Shown here piece by piece: positions 15,389 to 25,719 of a DNA stretch of 64,000 nucleotides. Location: the NCBI RefSeq assembly GCF_029894335.1, contig NZ_JARXZC010000010.1, positions 62,001 to 126,000 of the forward strand, given 5' to 3'. The stretch comes from Kitasatospora sp. MAP5-34 (lineage in GTDB: Bacteria > Actinomycetota > Actinomycetes > Streptomycetales > Streptomycetaceae). The position numbers and the translations under genes were made by a program. A model generated the notes under the pieces. It had not been told where the DNA came from. It made no database searches and saw only the letters and a program-made list of their open reading frames with translations. Every line of letters starts with the position of its first letter. Position 1 is the first letter of the stretch.

Positions 15389-17014
15389 ATGACGGCCCCG
15401 CAGACGACAACCGCGCAGACGACAACCCCGCAGTCGGCAACCCCAGGCACAGCCACCCCACAACCGACGACCCCGCAGCTCAAGCCCGGTACCTCCTGGT
15501 CCGAGACGTACGCCCGGTGCGTCCGGGAGGCCCCCGAAGCCTTCGCCTCCGACCGCCTGCTCAACCTCGTGCGCGGTGAATGGCGAGCCGTCGGTGCCCC
15601 CGGCGACCACACCACGCCGCTCGACGGCACCCCGATCCCGGGCCCGCCCCGGATTGGCATGCCGGAGGCGCAGAGCGCCGTCACCTTCGCCATCGAGCAG
15701 CACAAGGCCTGGGGAAGGGTGCCGCTGGACGAGCGGAAGGCGCGGGTCGCTGCGGCGGTGGAGGGCCTCGCGGCGCAGCGCGACCTGCTGGCCCTGCTGC
15801 TGGTCTGGGAGATCGGGAAGCCGTGGCGACTGGCCTGCGCCGACGTCGACCGGGCCCTGGACGGCGTCCGCTGGTACCTGGACAACATCGAACGCCAGCT
15901 GGACGGCCGTGTGCCGCTCCCCGGACCGGTCTCGAACATCGCCAGCTGGAACTACCCGATGAGCGTGCAGGTGCACGCGGAGCTGGTCCAGTTGCTGGCC
16001 GGGAACGCGGTGGTCGCCAAGACTCCGTCGCAGGGTGGTTTCCACTGCCTCACGCTGGCGCACGCCGTCATGCTCCGCGCCGGACTGCCCGTCACCCTGC
16101 TCTCCGGGGAGGGCAGCAAGATCGCCGATGCGCTGATCCGGGCGGACGGCCTCGGGGCGCTGGCCTTCGTCGGCGGCCGGGCGAACGGACGGAAGGCCGC
16201 CACCTCGCTCGCCGATCTGAACCGTCGGCACTTCCTGGAGCAGGAGGGCCTCAACACCTGGGGCGTCTGGCGCTACAGCGACTGGCCCGGGCTCGCCGCG
16301 CACCTGCGCAAGGGTTTCGAGTACGCCAAGCAGCGCTGCACCGCCTACCCGCGCTACGTCGTTCAGCGTTCGCTCTTCCCGGCCTTCCTGGAGACGTACC
16401 TCGGCGTGCTCGGCAGCCTGCGATTCGGCCACCCGCTGGCCGTCGCCGCCCCAGGCGACGCGCTGCCCGAACTCGACTTCGGCCCGGTCATCCACGCCGC
16501 CAAGGCCACCGAACTCCGGGCCCACTTCGACAGCGCGGTGGCCGCCCGGGCCGTCCCGCTGCACGTGGGCGACCTCGACAGCGGTACGTTCCTGCCCGGT
16601 CAGTCCCGTGCCGCCTACCTGGCTCCGGCCGCCGTGCTCAACCCGCCCGCGAGCTGGGCGCTGCACCACTCGGAGCCGTTCGGGCCGCTCGACTCCATCG
16701 TCCTGGTGGACACCGAGTCCGAGCTGCTGGCCGCGATGAACGCCGGCAACGGATCGCTGGTGGCCTCCCTTGCCACCGACGACCAGGAGTTCGCGGCCCG
16801 GGTGGCCCCGGATCTGCTCGCCTTCAAGGTCGGCATCAACAAGCCTCGCAGCCGGGGGGACCGCGAGGAGGTGTTCGGCGGGCTGGGCGCGTCCTGGAAG
16901 GGCGCCTTCGTCGGCGGCGATCTGCTCGTCCGTGCGGTCAGCTACGGCGCCGACGGCCCGGACGAGAAGCTCTACGGCAACTTCCCGTCCTACTCGCTGT
17001 ACCCGGTCCGCTGA
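15389..17014 (+). CDS. Aldehyde dehydrogenase family protein
   Basis: A 541-residue NAD(P)-dependent dehydrogenase. The cofactor-binding IASWNYP, the lysine in VVAKTPSQ, the general-base glutamate region (HFLEQEGLNTW) and the catalytic cysteine in AKQRCTAYPRYVV are all in place, so it should be active. The glycine-rich part of the glutamate motif (usually ELGGKN) is changed to EQEGLN, so it is a divergent member. The first 30 residues are a threonine/glutamine/proline repeat of no known role. ATG 15389 has GGAGGAA 8-10 nt upstream. The substrate is unknown. The neighbouring gene at 17129 is a threonine-aldolase-like lyase, whose reaction would yield an aldehyde, so the two may act in sequence. 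Confidence 0.88.
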   Translation: MTAPQTTTAQTTTPQSATPGTATPQPTTPQLKPGTSWSETYARCVREAPEAFASDRLLNLVRGEWRAVGAPGDHTTPLDGTPIPGPPRIGMPEAQSAVTFAIEQHKAWGRVPLDERKARVAAAVEGLAAQRDLLALLLVWEIGKPWRLACADVDRALDGVRWYLDNIERQLDGRVPLPGPVSNIASWNYPMSVQVHAELVQLLAGNAVVAKTPSQGGFHCLTLAHAVMLRAGLPVTLLSGEGSKIADALIRADGLGALAFVGGRANGRKAATSLADLNRRHFLEQEGLNTWGVWRYSDWPGLAAHLRKGFEYAKQRCTAYPRYVVQRSLFPAFLETYLGVLGSLRFGHPLAVAAPGDALPELDFGPVIHAAKATELRAHFDSAVAARAVPLHVGDLDSGTFLPGQSRAAYLAPAAVLNPPASWALHHSEPFGPLDSIVLVDTESELLAAMNAGNGSLVASLATDDQEFAARVAPDLLAFKVGINKPRSRGDREEVFGGLGASWKGAFVGGDLLVRAVSYGADGPDEKLYGNFPSYSLYPVR

Positions 17015-17128
17015 GACCTCGGCCGACCGGGATCCGGCTCGCTGAGCCGTTCTGCTGAGCGTCCTACCGGCTGAGGTCCGGCCGGTTTACTCACTTGCGC
17101 GTCGCCGGGCCTGAGGGATCATCGACGG

Positions 17129-18325
17129 ATGGCCGACACATTCAGCGACTCCCCCTCCGACGCGATCCCCACCGCCTCCCACGCAGCCCGCACCGACGAG
17201 GCCCCGTTCACGGACCCGAGGCAGCGCCGGTTCGCCGCGCTGCGCGGGTGTGACCGGCTGCTCTCCGGCGTCCGCCCGCAGAACCTGCGCGAGCGGCTGG
17301 CCAGCCTGACCACGGACGCCGAGTCGGCGTACGACCTGGACGAGCGCCCCGACATGTACGGGGACGGCGTGGTGCGGGCGCTGGAGAAGCGGGTCGCCGA
17401 GCTGCTGGGCAAGCCCGACGCCGCCTTCTTCCCGACCGGGACGATGGCTCAGCAGGTGGCGCTGCGGTACTGGTCGAGCGAGCACCGCACGGTGGCGATG
17501 CACCCGCTGGCCCATCCCGAGCGGCACGAGCAGCGCGCGTACTCCCGGCTGACCGGCCTGCAGTCCGTCTGGCCGACGACTGCGCCGAGACTGCCCACCG
17601 CCGAGGAGGTCCGGGGCGTCGTCGACGACTACGACGTCCTGATGCTCGAACTCCCACTGCGCGACGCCGGGTTCGTCCTGCCGACCTGGGACGAACTGAC
17701 CGGGACGGTCGCCGCCGCGAACGACGCCGGTGCCGTCGTCCACCTGGACGGCGCCCGGCTCTGGGAGTCGGTCCACCACCTCGGCCACTCCCTCCCCGAG
17801 ATCGCCGGGCTGGCGGACTCGGTCTACGTCTCCTTCTACAAGACGCTCGGCGGCATCAGCGGCGCGGCCGTGGCCGGCGACGAGCACTTCGTCCGCGAGG
17901 CCAAGCTCTGGCGGCACCGGTACGGCGGGCAGCTCTGGCAGCAGTGGCCCGCCGCCCTCACCGCCCTCGCCGGGCTGAACCGTGAACTGCCGCGCCTGGA
18001 GGAGTACGTACGGCACGCCAAGGTGGTCGCGGAGACCCTCGCCGCCGTCCCGGGCGCCCGGATCAACCCCGAGCCCCCGCACACGCACCAGTTCCAGCTC
18101 TGGCTCCCCTACCCGGCCGATGCCCTGAACGAGGCCGGGCTGCGCCTCGCCGAGGAGCAGCAGACCGCCCTCTTCGGCTGGTGGGACGAGCCCGGCCTGC
18201 CCGGCCTCTCGTACACCGAAGTGACGGTCGCCGCCGCCGCGTTGGAGTGGACGCCGAAGGAGATCGCCGACGCGATGACGTCCTTCCTCGCTCTCCTCCA
18301 GGAGCGTGCCGACGTTCTCGGGTAG
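17129..18325 (+). CDS. Threonine aldolase-like PLP enzyme (beta-eliminating lyase)
   Basis: A 398-residue fold-type I pyridoxal-phosphate enzyme. The cofactor lysine lies in SFYKTLGGISGAAVAG near residue 240. Other family marks are the GDG of DMYGDGVVRALEKRVAELLGK near residue 75, FFPTGTMAQQVAL near 100, and the aspartate in VHLDGARLW. Threonine aldolases cleave L-threonine or related beta-hydroxy amino acids to glycine and an aldehyde. The first 30 residues are a variable acidic and serine-rich extension. ATG 17129 has no strong ribosome site, so the start is moderately sure. A 17-bp hairpin closes the unit. Confidence 0.88.
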   Translation: MADTFSDSPSDAIPTASHAARTDEAPFTDPRQRRFAALRGCDRLLSGVRPQNLRERLASLTTDAESAYDLDERPDMYGDGVVRALEKRVAELLGKPDAAFFPTGTMAQQVALRYWSSEHRTVAMHPLAHPERHEQRAYSRLTGLQSVWPTTAPRLPTAEEVRGVVDDYDVLMLELPLRDAGFVLPTWDELTGTVAAANDAGAVVHLDGARLWESVHHLGHSLPEIAGLADSVYVSFYKTLGGISGAAVAGDEHFVREAKLWRHRYGGQLWQQWPAALTALAGLNRELPRLEEYVRHAKVVAETLAAVPGARINPEPPHTHQFQLWLPYPADALNEAGLRLAEEQQTALFGWWDEPGLPGLSYTEVTVAAAALEWTPKEIADAMTSFLALLQERADVLG

Positions 18326-18422
18326 GACCTGTTCGCGCCGCAGGTGGTGCAGGTGTCCCGCCGGCGATGGTGGCCCCGGCGATTCCCGCCAGAGCCACCT
18401 CAAACCCGAACAGGCGTGAAAA

Positions 18423-18460
18423 AGCCCCTGCCCCCGGCGGTGTCGCCGGGGGCAGGGGCT
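18423..18460. terminator. Strong bidirectional terminator, aldolase / clpC
   Basis: Perfect 17-bp arms at 18423-18439 and 18444-18460 (ends AGCCCCTG and CAGGGGCT) with a GTGT loop lie between convergent genes and just after the clpC stop. Confidence 0.92.
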
Positions 18461-18480
18461 GGTCGTGCGTGGAGCGGGTG

Positions 18481-20997
<2,517 letters not shown>

Positions 20998-21520
20998 CGT
21001 TTATCGCTCCTCAGAGCGGTCGGGCAGTTCGGGGACTGTCCCCGCCCTGTCCTTCCGCATGCTAGTCCCGCTCAGCGGCGCGGCTCAGGATCACTCCCAC
21101 TCGCGTGGGAGAAACTGCTGCGCGACCAGCCGACACCTTTCCCAACCTGATGCTGGGAGACGGTGTTCCCACAGCTGGGCCCGATGCACCCGATACCGCT
21201 ACGCCATCGGCGAACAACGGCCCGCCGAGGATCGGGCAACTGGTCCCGCAGATCTGCTTTGGGCAGTGTCCACGACCCTGCCCACCTGCATTCATACCCG
21301 GTATCACGGCGAGTTTCGCGTACTTTCCGCAGTGGCCGTGTTCGCCTGGCGAGAAGTCCGCCGGCGGACCGCCCGCCGGAGGCACCCCGTTGACGGTGGG
21401 TCAGCGGAGTCCGTGGCCTGCCCACCCGGCCCGTCCGCCGCAGGTGGGCGAGGTGGGCCCGGGTGCGGCCGAACAGGTGGAGCCGCGTTACCGCTCCGTT
21501 CCTACAGCGTTGCACAGCCC
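20998..21520. other. clpC regulatory region
   Basis: 523 bp without a supported gene between clpC and the divergent prim-pol-like gene. It contains the SigR-type site at 21144-21170 and a vegetative-type -10 candidate TAGCAT (minus strand, 21059-21064). Confidence 0.55.
21144..21170 (-). promoter_or_regulatory. Candidate SigR-type promoter of clpC
   Basis: Read on the minus strand, GGGAAC (21170 to 21165), an exact 18-nt spacer, then GTTGGG beginning at 21146. This matches the GGAAT-N18-GTT pattern recognised by the thiol-oxidative-stress sigma factor SigR with one change in the -35. Transcription would start roughly 140 nt upstream of clpC. Confidence 0.6.
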
Positions 21521-22045
21521 ATGACCGTCGCGCCGACCCCGCCACCGGACCTCCGTCCGGACGCGTCGGCGGCCGGGCTGGGAGTCGATGGCGGCGGCTC
21601 TCCGGGGGCCGTCCTGCTGAGCTCCGACCGGGTGGAGGTGCCCCGCCCGGCCGGGTTGGCCGCGCTCGGTCGGCTGGACCGGCTCGGCCGACCGTACGGC
21701 CCGGTGGTCGGCTACGGCGCGGTGACGGCGTTCCTGCTCGCCCCCGGGGCCGCCGAGACCGTGCCGGACCTGCTGCGGTGGCTCGGCTGGGGAGCCGAGC
21801 TGCCGCTCGGCCTGACCGCCAGGCCCGCAGTGGCCGGTACGGCCGGCCAGGTGCCACGGGCGCGGGGCGCGGAGGACGAACCCCCGCGCCCCGAATGGCG
21901 TGTCGCCGCTGCCTCGGCGGTCTGGCTGCGGCAGCGGGAGACCGGCCCTGGTCTGGACCTGCGCTCACCCGATCTGCTGCGGCTGCTCGACTGCCTCGCG
22001 GACGCCTGCGCCCGCGACCTCATGGGCCTGGCGCCGGCCTCCTGA
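21521..22045 (+). CDS. Small protein resembling the bifunctional primase-polymerase N domain
   Basis: A 174-residue protein. The segment DRVEVPRPAGLAALGRLDRL, then GRPYGPVVGYGAVTAFLLAPGAAETVPDLLRWLGW, resembles a recurring part of Streptomyces proteins annotated as bifunctional DNA primase/polymerase, but the catalytic acidic residues of prim-pol are not visible, so it is probably a derived, non-catalytic relative. ATG 21521 is chosen because upstream codons look non-coding; there is no clear ribosome site. It lies convergent to lsr2 with the 11-bp repeat array between them. Function unknown. Confidence 0.65.
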   Translation: MTVAPTPPPDLRPDASAAGLGVDGGGSPGAVLLSSDRVEVPRPAGLAALGRLDRLGRPYGPVVGYGAVTAFLLAPGAAETVPDLLRWLGWGAELPLGLTARPAVAGTAGQVPRARGAEDEPPRPEWRVAAASAVWLRQRETGPGLDLRSPDLLRLLDCLADACARDLMGLAPAS

Positions 22046-22155
22046 GCGCGCCGCCCGGCCCGGTCGGACCTGGCGCGACGCGGCCCCGTACGAATCCGAG
22101 GTGCCGGCCGAATCGGCCGACTCAGCCGGATCCGGTGAAGCGGACCAGGTGAACC

Positions 22156-22243
22156 CGGACCGCACTCGGACGGGATACGGACCGCACGCGGACCGGATAA
22201 CGACCGAACTCCGACAGAACACGGACAGAACGCCGACAGAATC
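22156..22243. repeat. Eight tandem 11-bp units next to lsr2
   Basis: Units start every 11 bp from 22156 to 22233. The first four read CGGACCGCACT or CGGACCGGATA alternately; the last three read CSGACAGAACR. The period is close to one helical turn of DNA. Confidence 0.75.
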
Positions 22244-22259
22244 CGCGCTAATGCCGGAT

Positions 22260-22613
22260 TCAGGCGACGTTGGCCCGCTCGTACGCCTCGCGCACGGTGC
22301 TCGGGACGCGGCCCCGGTCGTTGACCTCCAGGCCGTTCTCCTTGGCCCAGGAACGGATCTTCGCGGTGTCCGCCGCGCCGGCTGCGGTACGGCCCGCGCT
22401 GCGGCCGGCGTTGCTCCGGCGCGCGCTGGTGAGCCGACCGCTCTGCTTGCGACCCTTGTCGACGTACGGAGTCAGCAGGTTGCGCAGCTTCTCCGCGTTC
22501 GCGCTCGTCAGGTCGATCTCGTAGGCAACGCCGTCGAGAGCGAACGTCACCGTCTCGTCCGCCGAACCGCCGTCGAGATCGTCTTCAAGAATGACCTGCA
22601 CCCTCTGTGCCAC
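22260..22613 (-). CDS. lsr2: Nucleoid-associated xenogeneic silencer Lsr2
   Basis: A 117-residue DNA-bridging protein that binds AT-rich sequence and silences foreign and antibiotic genes, the actinobacterial counterpart of H-NS. The N-terminal dimerisation domain begins AQRVQVILEDDLDGGSADETV. The C-terminal DNA-binding domain contains IRSWAKENGLEVNDRGRVP with the AT-hook-like RGR and ends in IxxAYxxA-type VREAYERANVA. GTG 22613 follows a purine-rich GGAAAGGGAAG. The upstream region is AT-rich and carries a perfect 12-bp palindrome, suggesting autoregulation. Confidence 0.97.
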   Translation of the reverse strand: MAQRVQVILEDDLDGGSADETVTFALDGVAYEIDLTSANAEKLRNLLTPYVDKGRKQSGRLTSARRSNAGRSAGRTAAGAADTAKIRSWAKENGLEVNDRGRVPSTVREAYERANVA

Positions 22614-22666
22614 GGGCTTCCCTTTCCGCCTAAACGACCCAATGCCTTGAGGAAAGGAAAGCGTCT

Positions 22667-22678
22667 TTTTCCGGAAAA
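22667..22678. promoter_or_regulatory. Perfect palindrome TTTTCCGGAAAA upstream of lsr2
   Basis: It lies 54 bp upstream of the lsr2 GTG in the most AT-rich stretch of the neighbourhood. Its position suits an operator or an Lsr2 self-binding site; no factor is identified. Confidence 0.5.
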
Positions 22679-22731
22679 CACAAACCCTTGGCCACTCGGG
22701 GCCCGGACAAGGCAGGTTCGGCAGTGCCGGT

Positions 22732-23268
22732 TCAGAGGTGGAGCAGCATGCGCGAGTTGCCCAACGTGTTGGGCTTCACCCGCTCCAGGTCCAGGAACTC
22801 GGCGACACCTTCATCGTACGACCGCAGAAGTTCCTCATAGACATCCGTAGCGATCGCCGCCGGATCTGTCGTACCATCGTCGGTTTCGTGGAGCTCTCCG
22901 ATCTCGACGAAACCGTGTTTCGCGAAGAACGAAACCTCGAACGTCAAGCAGAAAATCCGACGTACGCCCAGCCAGCGTGCGGTCTGCAGCAGCTTCTCCA
23001 GGACGAGATGGCCGAGGCCGAGGCCCTGGCAGGACGGGTCGACCGCGAGGGTGCGTACCTCGGCCAGGTCCTCCCACATCACGTGCAGGGCGCCGCAGGC
23101 GACCACCAGCCCGTTGTCGTCGCGTTCGGCGACCCAGAACTCCTGTACGGATTCGAACAACGTCACGGTGGGCTTGTCGAGCAGAATGCCGTTGCGCGAG
23201 TAGCCGTCGATGAGCCGCCGCACCGCGCGCACGTCCGTGGTCCGCGCCCGGCGGATGGTGACCTCCAT
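22732..23268 (-). CDS. argA: Short-form amino-acid N-acetyltransferase (ArgA-like GNAT)
   Basis: A 178-residue single-domain GNAT enzyme. EVTIRRARTTDVRAVRRLID opens the fold, VRTLAVDPSCQGLGLGHLVLEKLL is the acetyl-CoA pyrophosphate loop (Q/RxxGxG/A), and ICLTFEVSFFAKHGF is the C-terminal strand. The length and these segments match the short N-acetylglutamate synthases of actinobacteria, such as Rv2747 of M. tuberculosis, which start arginine biosynthesis. ATG 23268 is chosen because it starts the domain; an in-frame upstream extension would overlap the neighbour. It follows the BlaI-type gene by only 10 bp and is probably co-transcribed. Confidence 0.85.
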   Translation of the reverse strand: MEVTIRRARTTDVRAVRRLIDGYSRNGILLDKPTVTLFESVQEFWVAERDDNGLVVACGALHVMWEDLAEVRTLAVDPSCQGLGLGHLVLEKLLQTARWLGVRRIFCLTFEVSFFAKHGFVEIGELHETDDGTTDPAAIATDVYEELLRSYDEGVAEFLDLERVKPNTLGNSRMLLHL

Positions 23269-23278
23269 GGGCGGGACG

Positions 23279-23737
23279 TTATCGCGTCGGCGGGCCCCGG
23301 GTCTCCTCGGTATCAGGATCCGGGTCGGCAGTATCAGGGGCGGGGCCATCGGGATCGGGTCCATCGGGATCCGGGCCGACATCTCCGACGACACGTAGTG
23401 CGTCGCGTAGTGCCTCGCGCTGCTCGGGGGACATCATGCCGAAGAAGTGCACCAGGGCCGCCGCCGGATTGTCACTCGTCCCCCAGGCGTCGTTCATCAG
23501 CGCGGCGGTGTATGCCTCGCGGGAGGAGACGGCTTCATATCGATACGCACGGCCGACCTGGTCGCGGCGTAGCCAGCCCTTTCTGAAGAGCTTGTCCAGC
23601 ACCGTCATCACGGTGGTGTAGGCGATATCGCGTTCCGACTGCAGATCGAGCAGAACCTCGCGAACGGTGACCGGCCGGTTCCACTGCCAGACCCTGGTCA
23701 TGACGTCGTTCTCAAGTTCTCCGAGTTGCCGCACCAT
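23279..23737 (-). CDS. BlaI/MecI/CopY-family transcriptional regulator
   Basis: A 152-residue winged-helix repressor. VRQLGELENDVMTRVW, VTVREVLLDL, AYTTVMTVLDKLFRKGWL (recognition helix region) and GRAYRYEAVSSREAYTAALM are the family signature. The C-terminal 35 residues are a proline/aspartate repeat (PDPDGPDPDGPAPD) not seen in the short family members. Regulators of this family bind TACA/TGTA dyads and often control penicillin-binding or stress genes. ATG 23737 lies 9 nt after TATCCT, suggesting a leaderless transcript. There is no BlaR-type sensor next to it, so its signal is unknown. Confidence 0.9.
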   Translation of the reverse strand: MVRQLGELENDVMTRVWQWNRPVTVREVLLDLQSERDIAYTTVMTVLDKLFRKGWLRRDQVGRAYRYEAVSSREAYTAALMNDAWGTSDNPAAALVHFFGMMSPEQREALRDALRVVGDVGPDPDGPDPDGPAPDTADPDPDTEETRGPPTR

Positions 23738-23746
23738 AGTCCGGCC

Positions 23747-23752
23747 AGGATA
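23747..23752 (-). promoter_or_regulatory. -10 element before the BlaI-type gene
   Basis: TATCCT on the minus strand ends 9 nt before ATG 23737; no ribosome site is present. Confidence 0.35.
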
Positions 23753-23792
23753 GGGAATGTTTCGGACAAAATTTGCTAATGGGGATCAAACC

Positions 23793-23830
23793 GGCGCGCC
23801 GCCACCCCCGGAGAGGGGTGACGGCGCGCC
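23793..23830 (-). terminator. Terminator of the lysS operon
   Basis: 16-bp arms at 23793-23808 and 23815-23830 (outer GGCGCGCC on both) with one mismatch and a 6-nt loop, 14 bp beyond the stop of the small membrane protein gene. Confidence 0.85.
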
Positions 23831-23843
23831 AGGAGTGCGGGTG

Positions 23844-23999
23844 CTATTCGGCGGTGGCGGAGGACCGGGCCATCGCCTCGGCGGCGGCGTCCTCCTTGCC
23901 CTTCTGGGCACCACCCTGGCTGCGGATGATGGCCCGCACCAGGAATCCGAAGCCGATCGCCATCACCAGCGGGGGCACGATCGCGCTGACGTATGCCAT
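23844..23999 (-). CDS. Small membrane protein co-transcribed with lysS
   Basis: A 51-residue protein beginning MAYVSAIVPPLVMAIGFGF, giving one N-terminal membrane helix (about residues 4-26), then a charged helix KGKEDAAAEAMARSSATAE. ATG 23999 has GGAG about 8 nt upstream, and the start lies 4 nt after the lysS stop codon, so translation is probably coupled. The gene is followed at once by a strong terminator, which marks it as the last gene of the operon. Its function is unknown. The hydrophobic-then-acidic design is like many regulatory microproteins. Confidence 0.7.
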   Translation of the reverse strand: MAYVSAIVPPLVMAIGFGFLVRAIIRSQGGAQKGKEDAAAEAMARSSATAE

Positions 24000-24003
24000 C
24001 AGG

Positions 24004-25593
24004 TCACTCCTTCTCGTCGGTGGTGGCGCTGTCGGTGGTGGTGTTGTCCGGGGTGGTGCTCTCGGCGGTGCGCTTCTGCTCCGGCTTCACGATCGGGAAG
24101 AGGACCGTCTCGCGGATGTTCTTACCGGTCAGCAGCATGATCAGCCGGTCCACGCCGAGGCCGAGGCCGCCGGTGGGCGGCATCGCGTACTCGAGGGCCC
24201 GCAGGAAGTCCTCGTCCACCTGCATCGCCTCGACGTCGCCGCCGGCCGCCAGCAGCGACTGGGCGGTCAGCCGGGACCGCTGCTCGACCGGGTCGACCAG
24301 CTCGGAGTAGGCCGTGCCGATCTCCGTACCGAAGATCATCAGGTCCCACTTCTCGGCCACCCCGGGGTTGGTCCGGTGCTGGCGGGTCAGCGGGGAGACC
24401 TCGGTCGGGTAGTCCTTGATGAAGGTCGGCCGGATCGCGTTCTCCTCCAGGAGGCGCTCGACCATCTCCAGCACGATCTGCCCGTGGCCCCACTTCGGCT
24501 CGTACGGCACGCCGGCCTCGTCGGCGAGCTTGCGCAGCTCCTCGACCGAGGTCTCCGGGGTGATCTCGGTGCCGAGGCGCTCGGAGATCCCGCCGTAGAC
24601 GGTGACCTCCTCCCACGGCTCGGCGAGGTCGATCTCGTGCTCGACGCCGTGCGGGTCGAGGCCCCGGATGACGGTGGTGCCCAGCGCGTCCCGCGCCGCG
24701 TTGACGATCGTCGCGCGGATCAGCTCGGCCTGGGTGTCGTAGTCGCCGTACGCCTCGTACGACTCCAGCGAGGTGAACTCCGGGTTGTGGGTCGAGTCCG
24801 CGCCCTCGTTGCGGAAGTTGCGGTTGATCTCGAAGACCTTCTCCGCGCCGCCGACCACCAGCCGCTTGAGGTACAGCTCGGGGGCGATCCGCATGAACAG
24901 GTCGATGCCGTACGCGTTGATGTGGGTCTTGAACGGGCGGGCGTTGGCGCCGCCGTGCACGGGCTGCAGCATCGGGGTCTCGACCTCGATGTAGCCGCGC
25001 TCCTCGTAGGTGCGGCGGATCGAGCGGACCACCTTGCTGCGCAGGTACATCATCTCCCGCGCCTCGGGGTTCACGATCAGGTCGACGTACCGCTGGCGGA
25101 CCCGGGCCTCCGGGTCGGTCAGGCCCTTGTGCTTGTCCGGCAGCGGGCGCAGGCACTTGGCGGTGAGCTCCCAGCGGTCCACCATGACGCTCAGCTCGCC
25201 GCGCCGGGAGGTGATCACCTCGCCCTCGACGCCGACCTGGTCGCCGAGGTCGATGTCGGCCTTCCAGGCCGCGAGCCGCTCGTCGCCCAGCTTGTCCAGG
25301 GAGAACATCACCTGGAGGTCACCTGAGCCGTCCCGCAGGGTGGCGAAGCACAGCTTGCCGCCGGTACGGGCCAGCACGACGCGGCCGGTCACGCCGACCC
25401 GCTCGCCGGTCGCGACGTCCGGCTCCAGGTCGGGGTGCTTGGCGCGCAGGTCGGCGATGGTGGTGGTACGGGGGAAACCGACCGGGTACGGGTCGACGCC
25501 GGCCGCCCGGAGCCGGTCCAGCTTCTCGCGCCGGACGCGCATCTGCTCGGGAAGGTCGTCGGTCGCGGGGGCGCTGCTGCTCTGATCGCTCAC
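24004..25593 (-). CDS. lysS: Lysyl-tRNA synthetase, class II
   Basis: A 529-residue aminoacyl-tRNA synthetase that charges tRNA-Lys. An N-terminal OB-fold anticodon-binding domain spans about residues 55-160. The class II core has motif 2 around RNFRNEGADSTHNPEFTSLE and motif 3 PPTGGLGLGVDRLIMLLTG near the C terminus. The N-terminal 20 residues are a variable serine/alanine stretch and the C-terminal 30 a threonine-rich tail. GTG 25593 is preceded by TACCCT ending 6 nt upstream, a leaderless arrangement. A small membrane protein gene follows directly. Confidence 0.97.
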   Translation of the reverse strand: MSDQSSSAPATDDLPEQMRVRREKLDRLRAAGVDPYPVGFPRTTTIADLRAKHPDLEPDVATGERVGVTGRVVLARTGGKLCFATLRDGSGDLQVMFSLDKLGDERLAAWKADIDLGDQVGVEGEVITSRRGELSVMVDRWELTAKCLRPLPDKHKGLTDPEARVRQRYVDLIVNPEAREMMYLRSKVVRSIRRTYEERGYIEVETPMLQPVHGGANARPFKTHINAYGIDLFMRIAPELYLKRLVVGGAEKVFEINRNFRNEGADSTHNPEFTSLESYEAYGDYDTQAELIRATIVNAARDALGTTVIRGLDPHGVEHEIDLAEPWEEVTVYGGISERLGTEITPETSVEELRKLADEAGVPYEPKWGHGQIVLEMVERLLEENAIRPTFIKDYPTEVSPLTRQHRTNPGVAEKWDLMIFGTEIGTAYSELVDPVEQRSRLTAQSLLAAGGDVEAMQVDEDFLRALEYAMPPTGGLGLGVDRLIMLLTGKNIRETVLFPIVKPEQKRTAESTTPDNTTTDSATTDEKE

Positions 25594-25599
25594 CCCCCC

Positions 25600-25605
25600 A
25601 GGGTA
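25600..25605 (-). promoter_or_regulatory. -10 element of leaderless lysS transcript
   Basis: TACCCT on the minus strand ends 6 nt before GTG 25593, with only G residues between. Confidence 0.45.
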
Positions 25606-25639
25606 GCCACCGCCCGGGGGTGCAACGCCACGGGTATAC

Positions 25640-25675
25640 GGGGTCACCAGAAGGGGCGACCCTTCTGGTGACCCC
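25640..25675 (-). terminator. Terminator of the surface-protein gene
   Basis: Perfect 16-bp arms (GGGGTCACCAGAAGGG and its complement) at 25640-25655 and 25660-25675 with a GCGA loop, 45 bp past the stop of the LASTG protein gene and just upstream of lysS. Confidence 0.9.
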
Positions 25676-25719
25676 GGGCACGTACCTGCCGGCCGGAGCC
25701 TCATACCGGTGTGTACCGG

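Noticed and set aside
21059..21064. TAGCAT as main clpC promoter
   Set aside because: There is no convincing -35 at 16-18 bp; the SigR-type site is a better match, so this was left as a secondary candidate.
20998..21420. ClgR box upstream of clpC
   Set aside because: No CGC-N5-GCG arrangement was found; the nearest, TTCGCCTGGCGAG, has a 3-nt spacer.
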